Origin: Corynebacterium spheniscorum
Lineage (GTDB): Bacteria; Actinomycetota; Actinomycetes; Mycobacteriales; Mycobacteriaceae
Assembly (NCBI RefSeq): GCF_900113445.1
Contig: NZ_FOPJ01000001.1
Location: 124,001-188,000, forward strand
Direction: 5' to 3'
Length of the DNA: 64,000 nt
Shown here piece after piece: positions 26,719 to 34,571 of this stretch. The position numbers were made by a program, and so were the translations under genes. A model generated the notes under the pieces. The model was not told the origin of the DNA, made no database searches, and was given only the letters and a program-made list of their open reading frames with translations. Every line of letters begins with the position of its first letter. Positions within the stretch are counted from its first letter, which is position 1.

Positions 26719-27021
26719 ATGGCGGATTTAGAACTCAATATCAGCGAAGCTTTAGCCATGTTGGGCAAACTCACAGATGAGGCCAGCCAACAAAGCACCA
26801 TCCACGCATCACGCAGCCCAGCTTTAGCACCAAGTAGCGCCGGACGTGACTTCGTTGACCGCGGCGCAGCTTTTGCTGAAGTGTTGCAGCAGATTCACGA
26901 CAAAGGTGCACGACGATTAGCGCTCATTCAAGAAACCGGTAACCAAGCAACCGCTCAGATCAGCACCTATCAGGAAGGCGAGCGGGGCCACCGCGCTCGC
27001 ATTGAGGCGGTTCCGCTATGA
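26719..27021 (+). CDS. Small helical protein with YxxxE motif, Rv3440c position
   Basis: I do not recognise a named family for certain. The 100-residue product is predicted to be two helices joined by a Ser/Pro/Ala break (ASRSPALAPSSAG), like WXG100 and EspC-type proteins but without WXG. The C-terminal side of helix two has STYQEGERG, which contains YxxxE, the general type VII export motif. It has no signal peptide. It overlaps the next gene by ATGA. Its place directly after glmM is that of Rv3440c in M. tuberculosis. A type VII substrate or partner protein is my inference. A GGGAGG motif precedes the ATG. Confidence 0.65.
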   Translation: MADLELNISEALAMLGKLTDEASQQSTIHASRSPALAPSSAGRDFVDRGAAFAEVLQQIHDKGARRLALIQETGNQATAQISTYQEGERGHRARIEAVPL

Positions 27022-28598
27022 GCCTAAAAACCGATAACTCGTCTCTAGTGAGCTCTTATAATGCCGCGATTAGTGACCTTCGGAGTGCTTCCCGGGGAGG
27101 ATACGCAGGACCTGCAATTAGTTCCTCGGATTTAGCTAAAGCGCTTGGAGCTATTGATGGTTTAAACACCGCAGAGCTGCAGCAGCACACCCGCAATGCG
27201 GTAGGAGAGAGCGACCCCACCACCATGCGTTCTGGCATTGCCCTAATGCTGAAAAAGACACTGCATGGTGTGCTCAACGGGATTTTGGGGAATTTCATCA
27301 CGGACCGCGTCAACAGCTGGAGTTGGTGGAAAGACCGCGGCCAAGAAATGCAAGAGTGCGTAGACGAAGGCACCAGGGTCATTGATGAAGTCTGCGACTC
27401 CTCACAACACAGCGTGCGCACGCTCATGGTGTTTTTGGCTCAAGCAATCCGCTCACTATGCAACACCCTTAACTCCTTGGAGTTACCGGAACACATCGAC
27501 CTATTTAGAGAGCTAGTCAGTTGTGGCTCCAAGCTCATTGATGACACCGGAAAATTGGCGTTGGAACAGTGCAAAGACCGCGACGAGGCCATTAACCAAT
27601 GCTTCGACCACATGATTGGAGAAGCCAGAAGAATCACTGAAGACCCCGACTGCGAGGAACCGCCGGAAATTAAAGAGTGCGTGGTGGAAGATCCCTGTGC
27701 GCCAGAACCGGATCCTTGCCCACCAACGGTTCCACCGACTACCGGTAATGCGCCGGCCCCAAGTCCCGGCGGGGCTGCACCTGCTCCGGCACCAGGCCCT
27801 GCGCCCGCACCAAGCCCAGCACCAGCACCAGCACCACCAAGTGCTGATTCCACACCGGAACCCACACCTGAGCCCAAACCGGAACCTGAACCAAAGTTGC
27901 CGCCATCGGCACCGATCGGTGGGGTCACCCCGCCAAGTATCCCTAAACCAGAGCTCCCGGATCTTGAGGACCTTTGTCCACCAGAGCGAGATAAGGAAAC
28001 CCCTGACAAACCCGAGGAACCAACCAAACCTGAAGAACCAGACAAGGAACCAGAAACGGATTGCGAGGAAGAAAAGAAACCTCCAGCCCCAACACCAGAA
28101 CCTGCTGAGGTGGAACAAGAAGACTGCGAACCCAAACCGGATCCAGAACCCGAACCTGAGCCTGCGAAGGAACCCGAAGAGGACTGCGAAGAGCCCGAAC
28201 CTGAGCCCGAGCCTGAGCCCGAGCCTGTCCCGGAACCTGAGTGTGAAGAAGATGAGGAAGAAGACTGCCCACCAGCTCCTGCCGGTAGCAGCATCTTCGG
28301 CGGTATCGTGGGAGTAATCGGAATCGGCATTCTGGCTTTCGGTATTGGCAAGATCATTGAAGATATTTCCGATCACCTGCAGCCGCCACCTCTACCGGAA
28401 CCAGAACCCGCACCTGCTCCACCACCCCCAGCACCACCGCCGCCAACACCGAATCTGGATGAGCTAGCGAAGGTCCCGGAACCACCGCCACCACCCAAGA
28501 AATTTATCCACGCCGCCCCACCGCCACCACCACCGCCGGTGGACCCAGCTGCTGGGGCACCAACTAAAGGCATTCCACCTAAAGCAGGAGCCTGGTGA
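27018..28598 (+). CDS. Pro/Glu/Cys-rich membrane protein, Rv3439c position
   Basis: No function is recognised. The 526-residue product has an alpha-helical N-terminal domain of about 215 residues with several cysteines. It is followed by about 200 residues rich in Pro-Glu and Pro-Ala with recurring DCEE and EDCE groups, one hydrophobic segment near residues 420-440 (FGGIVGVIGIGILAFGIG) and a Pro-rich tail ending in runs of prolines. There is no classical signal peptide. Rv3439c, an Ala/Pro-rich protein, holds the same place. The ATGA overlap with the small upstream gene resembles the PE/PPE pattern, so a wall-spanning protein using the ESX-4 route is a reasonable but untested idea. Confidence 0.65.
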   Translation: MSLKTDNSSLVSSYNAAISDLRSASRGGYAGPAISSSDLAKALGAIDGLNTAELQQHTRNAVGESDPTTMRSGIALMLKKTLHGVLNGILGNFITDRVNSWSWWKDRGQEMQECVDEGTRVIDEVCDSSQHSVRTLMVFLAQAIRSLCNTLNSLELPEHIDLFRELVSCGSKLIDDTGKLALEQCKDRDEAINQCFDHMIGEARRITEDPDCEEPPEIKECVVEDPCAPEPDPCPPTVPPTTGNAPAPSPGGAAPAPAPGPAPAPSPAPAPAPPSADSTPEPTPEPKPEPEPKLPPSAPIGGVTPPSIPKPELPDLEDLCPPERDKETPDKPEEPTKPEEPDKEPETDCEEEKKPPAPTPEPAEVEQEDCEPKPDPEPEPEPAKEPEEDCEEPEPEPEPEPEPVPEPECEEDEEEDCPPAPAGSSIFGGIVGVIGIGILAFGIGKIIEDISDHLQPPPLPEPEPAPAPPPPAPPPPTPNLDELAKVPEPPPPPKKFIHAAPPPPPPPVDPAAGAPTKGIPPKAGAW

Positions 28599-28909
28599 TC
28601 ACCATGGATTTCGATACCTTCATTGAAAACTTCCACAAACGACTGGCACAACGGCTCACCGAATTCGATAAGGCACTGACTGAAGCCCAAAAAACAGTTG
28701 ATGCCGCCCGCGAAAAACAAGCCAAGAATCAAAGCCGAACCCAGGCGCACAGCCCAGAGCGCACCCCAACGCACTCACCACTAGGCGCGCCTCAAGGCGT
28801 ACCGCAGAGTGCACCTCAAGGCGCGCCGTTGGATACCCCAGGAATGACAACACCCCCTGCTGCGCGCCCACGACGCGGGGCGGTGCAGGGGGTGCTGCGG
28901 AAGAACTAG
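28595..28909 (+). CDS. Small protein: coiled coil plus Pro/Gln repeats
   Basis: The 104-residue product is unrecognised. Residues 5-50 form a charged amphipathic helix (TFIENFHKRLAQRLTEFDKAL). The second half has GAPQGVPQSAPQGAP repeats and a basic end. The GTG start overlaps the upstream TGA stop and has AGGAG 4 nt before it; an ATG at 28604 is possible but worse spaced. It is the last gene of the three-gene unit and ends 4 bp from a convergent gene. The second half resembles the Pro-rich style of its neighbour, suggesting a shared surface or scaffold role. Confidence 0.6.
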   Translation: MITMDFDTFIENFHKRLAQRLTEFDKALTEAQKTVDAAREKQAKNQSRTQAHSPERTPTHSPLGAPQGVPQSAPQGAPLDTPGMTTPPAARPRRGAVQGVLRKN

Positions 28910-28913
28910 AAGC

Positions 28914-29783
28914 CTAGAAGGGGAGGACCTCATCGGGGGCGAAGCCAGCTCGATCAGCTAGCTTGTCTCCGGTGAAGGACTCGACCTTCTTGCCCGTGGC
29001 ATCTGCCGCGGAGAAAGCCGAATACTTCTTATCCTGATTCAGCTGGTGCAACAGGAAGCCGGTCACCAGGCCGCGAGCAATCTCAATGTACTTCGACTGC
29101 GGACCACCGATCCCAGAGAGCAACTTGAACATAGTGTCTTCACTAAAGCCCTGCTGGGTGCCCTTCGCGATCTCGCGATAAGCAACATCGCCCTTCCAAT
29201 TGTGGGCAATCTTGGCAGGGTTACCGGCATCTAATAGCTGGGATTTTCCGGATCCAATAATCAGCCCAGGAATATCCACATGGCGGGCCGCTAATTCCGC
29301 AGAAGGAGTAGTCACTGCCGGGTAAAGGGCAGCAACGCAGTTGACCTTCGGGTTATCAACAGCGGTAAGAATGGCTGCGCCGCCACCCATGCCGTGGCCA
29401 ACCACACCCAGTTTGCCCGGTGCGACTACTGCTTTACCGGCGCCAAGTTTCACCCCGGCGAGGATCTGCAAGCAGGTTTCTAAATCAGCAGCGAGGCCAC
29501 CATGGTCTGGGACGAACCCAGTTTCAGTATTCGGGGCGGCTACCGCAATACCCCAGCTGGCAAGATGGCGGAGGGTGCCATGGTACTTGGAGATATCCTT
29601 CATCCAGTCGTGACCAAAGGCCACTGCCGGGATGCCATCTCCTTCCGCAGGGGTATAAGCCTTGCCAGCTAAACCTGCATAAGACAGGTCACCAACCAGC
29701 ACGCGGTGCGGGCCTCGCTTGGATAATTTCCCTAGATGCTTCTTTAGATTCTCAGACACGTTCCCCAGGATAGTGGAAGCCAT
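28914..29783 (-). CDS. Alpha/beta-hydrolase fold protein lacking the serine nucleophile
   Basis: The 289-residue product has an alpha/beta-hydrolase or dienelactone-hydrolase-like layout (FGHDWMKDISKYHGTLRHLASWG, then the elbow). At the elbow the sequence is VGHGMGGG, with Gly where GxSxG needs Ser. The usual late His is also not apparent, as AKGTQQGFSED stands where a His-containing loop is expected. It is therefore probably not a standard esterase. Its place next to the Rv3439c-like gene and glmS matches Rv3438. I chose the ATG at 29783 (MASTILGNVSENL); the frame is open to 29810. No Shine-Dalgarno is clear. Confidence 0.7.
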   Translation of the reverse strand: MASTILGNVSENLKKHLGKLSKRGPHRVLVGDLSYAGLAGKAYTPAEGDGIPAVAFGHDWMKDISKYHGTLRHLASWGIAVAAPNTETGFVPDHGGLAADLETCLQILAGVKLGAGKAVVAPGKLGVVGHGMGGGAAILTAVDNPKVNCVAALYPAVTTPSAELAARHVDIPGLIIGSGKSQLLDAGNPAKIAHNWKGDVAYREIAKGTQQGFSEDTMFKLLSGIGGPQSKYIEIARGLVTGFLLHQLNQDKKYSAFSAADATGKKVESFTGDKLADRAGFAPDEVLPF

Positions 29784-29958
29784 GCTTCGCCCGCGCCCGC
29801 CCGCGGCCAAAGGGGGCCCCGATCAGGGCCCTGATTGCTCAGCTTGGAACACCGCACATTTTCCGTGGAGTGTGCTTGCCTATGTGATGTTCTGCGCATT
29901 TTCTGCGCTCACCACCAGATGTACTGCATTGCTAGGACTATCCATTACTCTTGTGCCC

Positions 29959-31824
29959 ATGTGTGGAATTGTTGGATACGTCGGGCAGCGCCAAGGCCTC
30001 CCCATCGCAGTTGAGGCGCTTCGGCGCATGGAATACCGCGGATATGACTCCGCCGGTATCGCAGTCGCCGACGGTCAAGGCGCGATTAATATGGCCAAAC
30101 GCGCCGGCAAACTAGCAAACCTAGAAGAGCGCATCGCCGAGGTCGGCGAAAACTCGCTTGCTGGTTGTACCGCCATTGGCCACACCCGCTGGGCCACTCA
30201 CGGGCGCCCCACCGACGCTAATGCGCACCCGCATATGTCCTATGACGGCAAAGTTGCCATCGTCCACAACGGCATCATTGAAAACTTTGCACCCCTGCGT
30301 GCCGAACTCGAAGCAGCCGGCATTTCCCTTGTCAGCGACACGGACTCTGAGGTAGCCGCGCATCTTCTCGCCCGCGCCTACAACGAAGGCGAAACCGCCG
30401 AGGATTTCCAAGCTTCCGCACTGAGCGTTCTTAATCGCCTCGAGGGTGCTTTCACCTTGCTATTTATGCATGCGGATCACCCGGATATGATCATTGCGGC
30501 GCGCCGCTCAACCCCGCTGATCTTGGGTGTGGGGGAAGGCGAAATGTTCCTTGGCTCCGATGTTGCCGCCTTCATTGAGTTCACGCGCAATGCCGTGGAA
30601 TTGGAGCAAGACTCCGTGGTGATTGTGCATGCTGATGAGTACCAGTTGATGCACTTCGATGGTTCTAAAGCCTCCGCCACCCCCTTCACCATTGACTGGG
30701 ATCTGGCTGCCGCAGAAAAAGGCGGCTTTGATTCCTTCATGATGAAGGAAATCCATGAGCAGCCCTCCGCAGTGCGCGATACCTTGGCAGGGCACTTCCA
30801 TGATGGCCGCGTGGTGCTTGATGAACAGCACCTCACCGAAGAGGAACTTAAATACATCGACCAGGTCTTTGTGGTTGCCTGTGGTTCGGCTTATCACTCT
30901 GGTTTGCTCGCCAAATACGCCATTGAGCATTGGGTACGCATCCCCGTGCAAATCGAGGTGGCCAGCGAATTCCGCTACCGCGACCCCGTCTTGGATGAAC
31001 GCACCTTGGTGCTGGCGATCTCCCAAAGTGGTGAGACCGCTGACACCTTAGAAGCTGTTCGCCACGCCAAATCCCAAGGCGCGAAGGTCCTGGCGGTGTG
31101 CAACACCAATGGTTCGCAGATCCCGCGGGAATCCGATGCGGTGCTTTATACCCACGCCGGCCCCGAGATCGGCGTGGCCTCCACCAAAGCTTTCTTAGCG
31201 CAGGTGGCCGCTAACTACATTGTTGGCTTAGCTCTTGCCCAGGCGAAGGGCACGAAATACCCTGATGAGATTGCGGAAATCTATGACACCCTAGAAGCAA
31301 TCCCCGCCAAGGTTGAGGAGCTTTTGGCCTGCGAAGGCCCGGTCAATGATATTGCTAAGGAACTTGGTGCTATTCGCACCATGTTGTTCCTGGGCCGTGG
31401 GGTGGGCTTCCCGGTTGCCCTCGAAGGTGCCTTAAAGCTTAAGGAACTGGCCTATATTCACGCCGAAGGTTTCCCAGCAGGTGAGCTCAAGCATGGGCCC
31501 ATCGCTTTGATTGAAGATGACCTCCCAGTGGTGGTCATTGTGCCTAGCCCGCGCGGGGTGAAGCTCCTGCACTCGAAGATTGTCTCCAATATTCAGGAGA
31601 TCCGGGCCCGCGGCGCTAAGACCATTGTGATCGCCGAGGAAGGCGATGATGCGGTGGTGCCTTATGCCACCTGGTTGATCCGCATTCCGGAAACCTCCAC
31701 GATTATGCAGCCACTGCTGGCTACCGTGCCGCTGCAATTCTTAGCCGCTGAGATTGCCCGTCAATGCGGTAATGAGGATATTGATAAGCCACGTAACCTG
31801 GCGAAGTCAGTGACGGTGGAGTAA
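29959..31824 (+). CDS. glmS: Glucosamine-6-phosphate synthase
   Basis: Glutamine:fructose-6-phosphate aminotransferase, the first committed step to UDP-GlcNAc. The 621-residue product begins MCGIVGYVG, so the catalytic Cys is exposed once Met is removed. The N-terminal class II glutamine amidotransferase domain is followed by two SIS isomerase domains (SQSGETADTLEA near the middle) and ends KSVTVE. The ATG at 29959 is fixed by the required Cys; the longer open frame cannot be real. No ribozyme-like leader is visible. With glmM it supplies amino-sugar for cell wall. Confidence 0.97.
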   Translation: MCGIVGYVGQRQGLPIAVEALRRMEYRGYDSAGIAVADGQGAINMAKRAGKLANLEERIAEVGENSLAGCTAIGHTRWATHGRPTDANAHPHMSYDGKVAIVHNGIIENFAPLRAELEAAGISLVSDTDSEVAAHLLARAYNEGETAEDFQASALSVLNRLEGAFTLLFMHADHPDMIIAARRSTPLILGVGEGEMFLGSDVAAFIEFTRNAVELEQDSVVIVHADEYQLMHFDGSKASATPFTIDWDLAAAEKGGFDSFMMKEIHEQPSAVRDTLAGHFHDGRVVLDEQHLTEEELKYIDQVFVVACGSAYHSGLLAKYAIEHWVRIPVQIEVASEFRYRDPVLDERTLVLAISQSGETADTLEAVRHAKSQGAKVLAVCNTNGSQIPRESDAVLYTHAGPEIGVASTKAFLAQVAANYIVGLALAQAKGTKYPDEIAEIYDTLEAIPAKVEELLACEGPVNDIAKELGAIRTMLFLGRGVGFPVALEGALKLKELAYIHAEGFPAGELKHGPIALIEDDLPVVVIVPSPRGVKLLHSKIVSNIQEIRARGAKTIVIAEEGDDAVVPYATWLIRIPETSTIMQPLLATVPLQFLAAEIARQCGNEDIDKPRNLAKSVTVE

Positions 31825-31880
31825 ACCCCCGCACCCGCACAAAATTTTTAGACATTGGTGTTTAAGGAGATGCTCAGGCG

Positions 31881-32558
31881 ATGACCCATGCATTGGTTCT
31901 AGCCTGGGCTGATTCCATTAATGTCCTGCTTATCGGCGTGATTTTGGCGCTCGGGGTGAGCCTGAAGAAACGCTATGCCGCGGTAGTGACCCTGCTGGTA
32001 GCTGGCGACTGGCTTGGTGTTTTCCTACTTGCCTTAGCCACTCTCTATATTTTCGACGGGCTCCAAGAATCCGTCCAAAAATTAGTGAGCTCACCGGTTT
32101 TCGGCATTATCCTCATCGCCGTTGGTGGGTTAGCAGCAATGATGGCCTGGCGGAATGCCCGGCAGGTATCGGGGCCTTCCGGGAAGCCGAAGGAAAATAA
32201 AATTTTCGGACCCATTATGCAGGGCTTAAAGAAACCTTCTTTGCGCACCGTGTTGACCGGTTTTGTGTTGGGGGTGGTGCAATCAGCAACCTCGGCACCT
32301 TTCTTTGGTGGTTTGTTGGTGCTCTCCGCCAGTGGGATTAGTACCTTTGCCCGCTATGTGGGGCTTTTAGGTTATGCCTCGGTGGCGTTGAGCCTGCCGG
32401 CTTTAAGTGCGGTGCTAGTAGGCCAGGTACGCATGCACCCCACGTCGATGGTCGGGCGTTGGTTTAAGTGGATGCGGGCACATCCTAGGGAGGTCTCCAC
32501 GATCGCAGGTTATGTGGTGGCGGTGCTGCTTATCGGGATGGGGATTGCGCACCTTTAG
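31881..32558 (+). CDS. Six-TM membrane protein of GAP/LysE-like type
   Basis: A 225-residue protein with about six hydrophobic segments, starting MTHALVLAWADSINVLLIGV and with a central cytoplasmic loop rich in Lys and Pro (PSGKPKENKIFG). The layout recalls the GAP/Sap/LysE-like group of small exporters, some of which move lipids or amino acids in mycolic-acid bacteria. I cannot assign a substrate. AAGGAG at about 31866 precedes the ATG. It lies 56 nt after glmS and could be co-transcribed. Confidence 0.55.
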   Translation: MTHALVLAWADSINVLLIGVILALGVSLKKRYAAVVTLLVAGDWLGVFLLALATLYIFDGLQESVQKLVSSPVFGIILIAVGGLAAMMAWRNARQVSGPSGKPKENKIFGPIMQGLKKPSLRTVLTGFVLGVVQSATSAPFFGGLLVLSASGISTFARYVGLLGYASVALSLPALSAVLVGQVRMHPTSMVGRWFKWMRAHPREVSTIAGYVVAVLLIGMGIAHL

Positions 32559-32606
32559 GCTTTAAGCTCACCCCACGAAACTTGCTGAAGTGGCATGATA
32601 ATGGCC

Positions 32607-33755
32607 ATGACTCTTGCTCGCCTGCGCATTAATCTTGGGGCTATTGCCCATAACGTTCGCACCATTCAGGGGCTGCTCGCCCCGGGGGCTGAGCTGATGG
32701 CGGTGGTCAAAGCCGATGGGTTTAACCATGGTGCCACCCGCGTGGCCCGCGTTGCGCTGGCTAATGGTGCAGCCCGCCTGGGTGTGGCCACCTTCGAAGA
32801 AGCCCTGGAGCTTCGCCGCGAAGGCATTGAGGCCCCCATTTTGGCGTGGCTGTGGTCCACCCACGATGAGGCAACCGTGCTGCGTGTGATTGCGGCCGGC
32901 ATTGATATTGGGGTGACCTCCCTTGAGCAAGCAGAATTCTTAGCTGCGCTGATGAAGGCGCAACCAGAAGGCACCACGGTGCGGGTATCGGTGAAAGTAG
33001 ATACCGGGATTCACCGTTCAGCGATGCCGGTAGAAGACCTTGGCCCCGCGTTGGTGGTGCTTAGGGAAGCCCCCGGGGTGGAGATTAGCGGCCTGTTTAG
33101 CCATCTGGCTTGTGCAGATGATCCGGATAATCCAGAAACCGATGCGCAGGCAGAACGCTTCCGCGCCGCCATTGAATCTGGCCGCCGCCTGGGCTTGGAG
33201 CTGCCGCTGAACCACATCTGTAATAGTGCGGCGACGCTATCGCGGAAGGACTTACACTTCGGTATGGTGCGCCCCGGGCTGGCGATTTATGGCCATGAGC
33301 CGATCCTGGGCCACGAAAATGATCTGATCCCCGCCATGACCTGGGAGTCAGATATTACGGTGGTGCATCCCATTAAAGCGGGGGAGGGGAGTAGCTATTC
33401 ACTTACTTGGCGTGCCCCGAAAGATGGCTACATTGCGATTGTGCCCATGGGTTATGCCGATGGGCTGCCGCGCAATATCCAAGACCACCTAGAAGTAGGC
33501 ATTAATGGGCACCTCTACCCACAGGTGGGGCGCGTGTGCATGGATCAGATTGTGGTGGACCTAGGGGATAACCCACACCAGGTGAGCACCCAGGATGTGG
33601 CGGTGATTTTCGGGGAAGGCGGTCTGGATGCCACTACCTTAGCCACCCGCATGGGGTCTATTTCTCACGAAATTATTTGTCGACCGAAGGGGCCGCGTAT
33701 CCAACGCATCTATGAAACCGCTATGCCGGGCGCATCAGTAGCAGGCGATGCTTAA
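32607..33755 (+). CDS. alr: Alanine racemase
   Basis: PLP enzyme that makes D-alanine for peptidoglycan. The 382-residue product has the PLP lysine in VVKADGFNHG (Lys35) and the second catalytic base Tyr264 in SSYSLTWRAP. The family usually has Y-x-H-G after the lysine motif; here it is FNHG. Three in-frame ATGs (32595, 32601, 32607) are possible. I chose the last because GATAAT at 32597-32602 looks like a -10 and MTLARLRINLGAI fits the family; no Shine-Dalgarno is present, so the mRNA may be leaderless. Confidence 0.93.
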   Translation: MTLARLRINLGAIAHNVRTIQGLLAPGAELMAVVKADGFNHGATRVARVALANGAARLGVATFEEALELRREGIEAPILAWLWSTHDEATVLRVIAAGIDIGVTSLEQAEFLAALMKAQPEGTTVRVSVKVDTGIHRSAMPVEDLGPALVVLREAPGVEISGLFSHLACADDPDNPETDAQAERFRAAIESGRRLGLELPLNHICNSAATLSRKDLHFGMVRPGLAIYGHEPILGHENDLIPAMTWESDITVVHPIKAGEGSSYSLTWRAPKDGYIAIVPMGYADGLPRNIQDHLEVGINGHLYPQVGRVCMDQIVVDLGDNPHQVSTQDVAVIFGEGGLDATTLATRMGSISHEIICRPKGPRIQRIYETAMPGASVAGDA

Positions 33756-33810
33756 GCCCAGCCACAGCCCATACCCGCAGCCTTAAAGCCGAAGAAGTAT
33801 TGAGGATCTC

Positions 33811-34311
33811 GTGAAGCAAAATTTCCCCCGCAGTGGTAGCCGTCGCCTGGAACATGCGGTAGACACCCAAACGTTGGGCGAAGAATTAGGGGCAGCCTTG
33901 GAGGCTGGGGATGTGGTGATTTTGGATGGGCCTTTGGGTGCGGGGAAGACGACCTTCACTCAGGGTGTGGCGCGTGGGTTGGGGGTGCGTGGGCGTGTGA
34001 CCTCGCCGACCTTTGTCATTGCGAGGGAGCATCGTTCGAAGGGGGAGGGGCCGACGTTGGTGCATGTGGATGCTTATCGTTTGTTGGATGCGGATGCGGG
34101 GGATGCGGATCCCTTGGGGGCATTGGATTCTTTGGATTTGGATACCGAGCTTGAGGAAGCTGTGGTGTTGGCCGAATGGGGTGGGGGTTTGGTGGAGCAG
34201 CTCAGCGAGGCGTATTTGTTGGTGAGTTTTGATCGCGAGACGGCGGTGGCGGAGGATCCGGAGTCGGAGGCGCGCATTATTTCCTGGCAGTGGATGGAAA
34301 ACCGCGGCTAG
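33811..34311 (+). CDS. tsaE: TsaE, tRNA t6A threonylcarbamoylation ATPase
   Basis: ATPase needed for N6-threonylcarbamoyl-adenosine (t6A) formation in tRNAs with TsaB and TsaD. The 166-residue product has Walker A GPLGAGKTTF with Lys46 and the VTSPTFVI motif. The start codon is GTG. The middle of the gene is very G-rich on the coding strand (long GGGGG and TGGTG runs), unlike its neighbours. A transporter gene sits between it and tsaB. Confidence 0.92.
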   Translation: MKQNFPRSGSRRLEHAVDTQTLGEELGAALEAGDVVILDGPLGAGKTTFTQGVARGLGVRGRVTSPTFVIAREHRSKGEGPTLVHVDAYRLLDADAGDADPLGALDSLDLDTELEEAVVLAEWGGGLVEQLSEAYLLVSFDRETAVAEDPESEARIISWQWMENRG

Positions 34312-34313
34312 GC

Positions 34314-34360
34314 CAGCGCGCGGTTAAACCGACGCACAGCTAAACAGCGCGCGGCTAAAC
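34314..34360. repeat. 16-bp direct repeat after tsaE
   Basis: CAGCGCGCGGTTAAAC at 34314-34329 and CAGCGCGCGGCTAAAC at 34345-34360 differ at one base and lie 31 bp apart. No function is evident. Confidence 0.6.
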
Positions 34361-34396
34361 ACCCCTCCCCAAATTTCCCACATTCTCGGGCGCGAA

Positions 34397-34451
34397 TATG
34401 TCCGCTTGAAGTAGCAACCATAACCAAGCAGAATTATACGGACATAACCAA
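34397..34451. promoter_or_regulatory. Inverted and direct repeats upstream of the AspT-like gene
   Basis: TATGTCCG (34397-34404) and CGGACATA (34439-34446) form a perfect inverted repeat. CATAACCAA occurs at 34419-34427 and again at 34443-34451. The cluster lies 120 bp before the transporter start and may be a regulator-binding region. Confidence 0.45.
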
Positions 34452-34571
34452 AAGATAATGTGGGGCTGTTTTCGTCCACTTTCGCCTGCTTTCGCCTATT
34501 TCCACCTATTTTCTACCTGATCAGGCATAAGTGGACGGGGATGCACGCCCCCAGGAGGTTCTTTCCGCGCC

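Noticed and set aside
27440..28376. Long minus-strand frames of Ser/Gly or Trp/Phe/Arg-rich character
   Set aside because: They arise from the Pro/Glu codon repeats of the plus-strand gene read backward.
29784..29958. Possible glmS ribozyme leader
   Set aside because: The interval is too short and lacks the ribozyme core; the space is taken up by the divergent promoter region.
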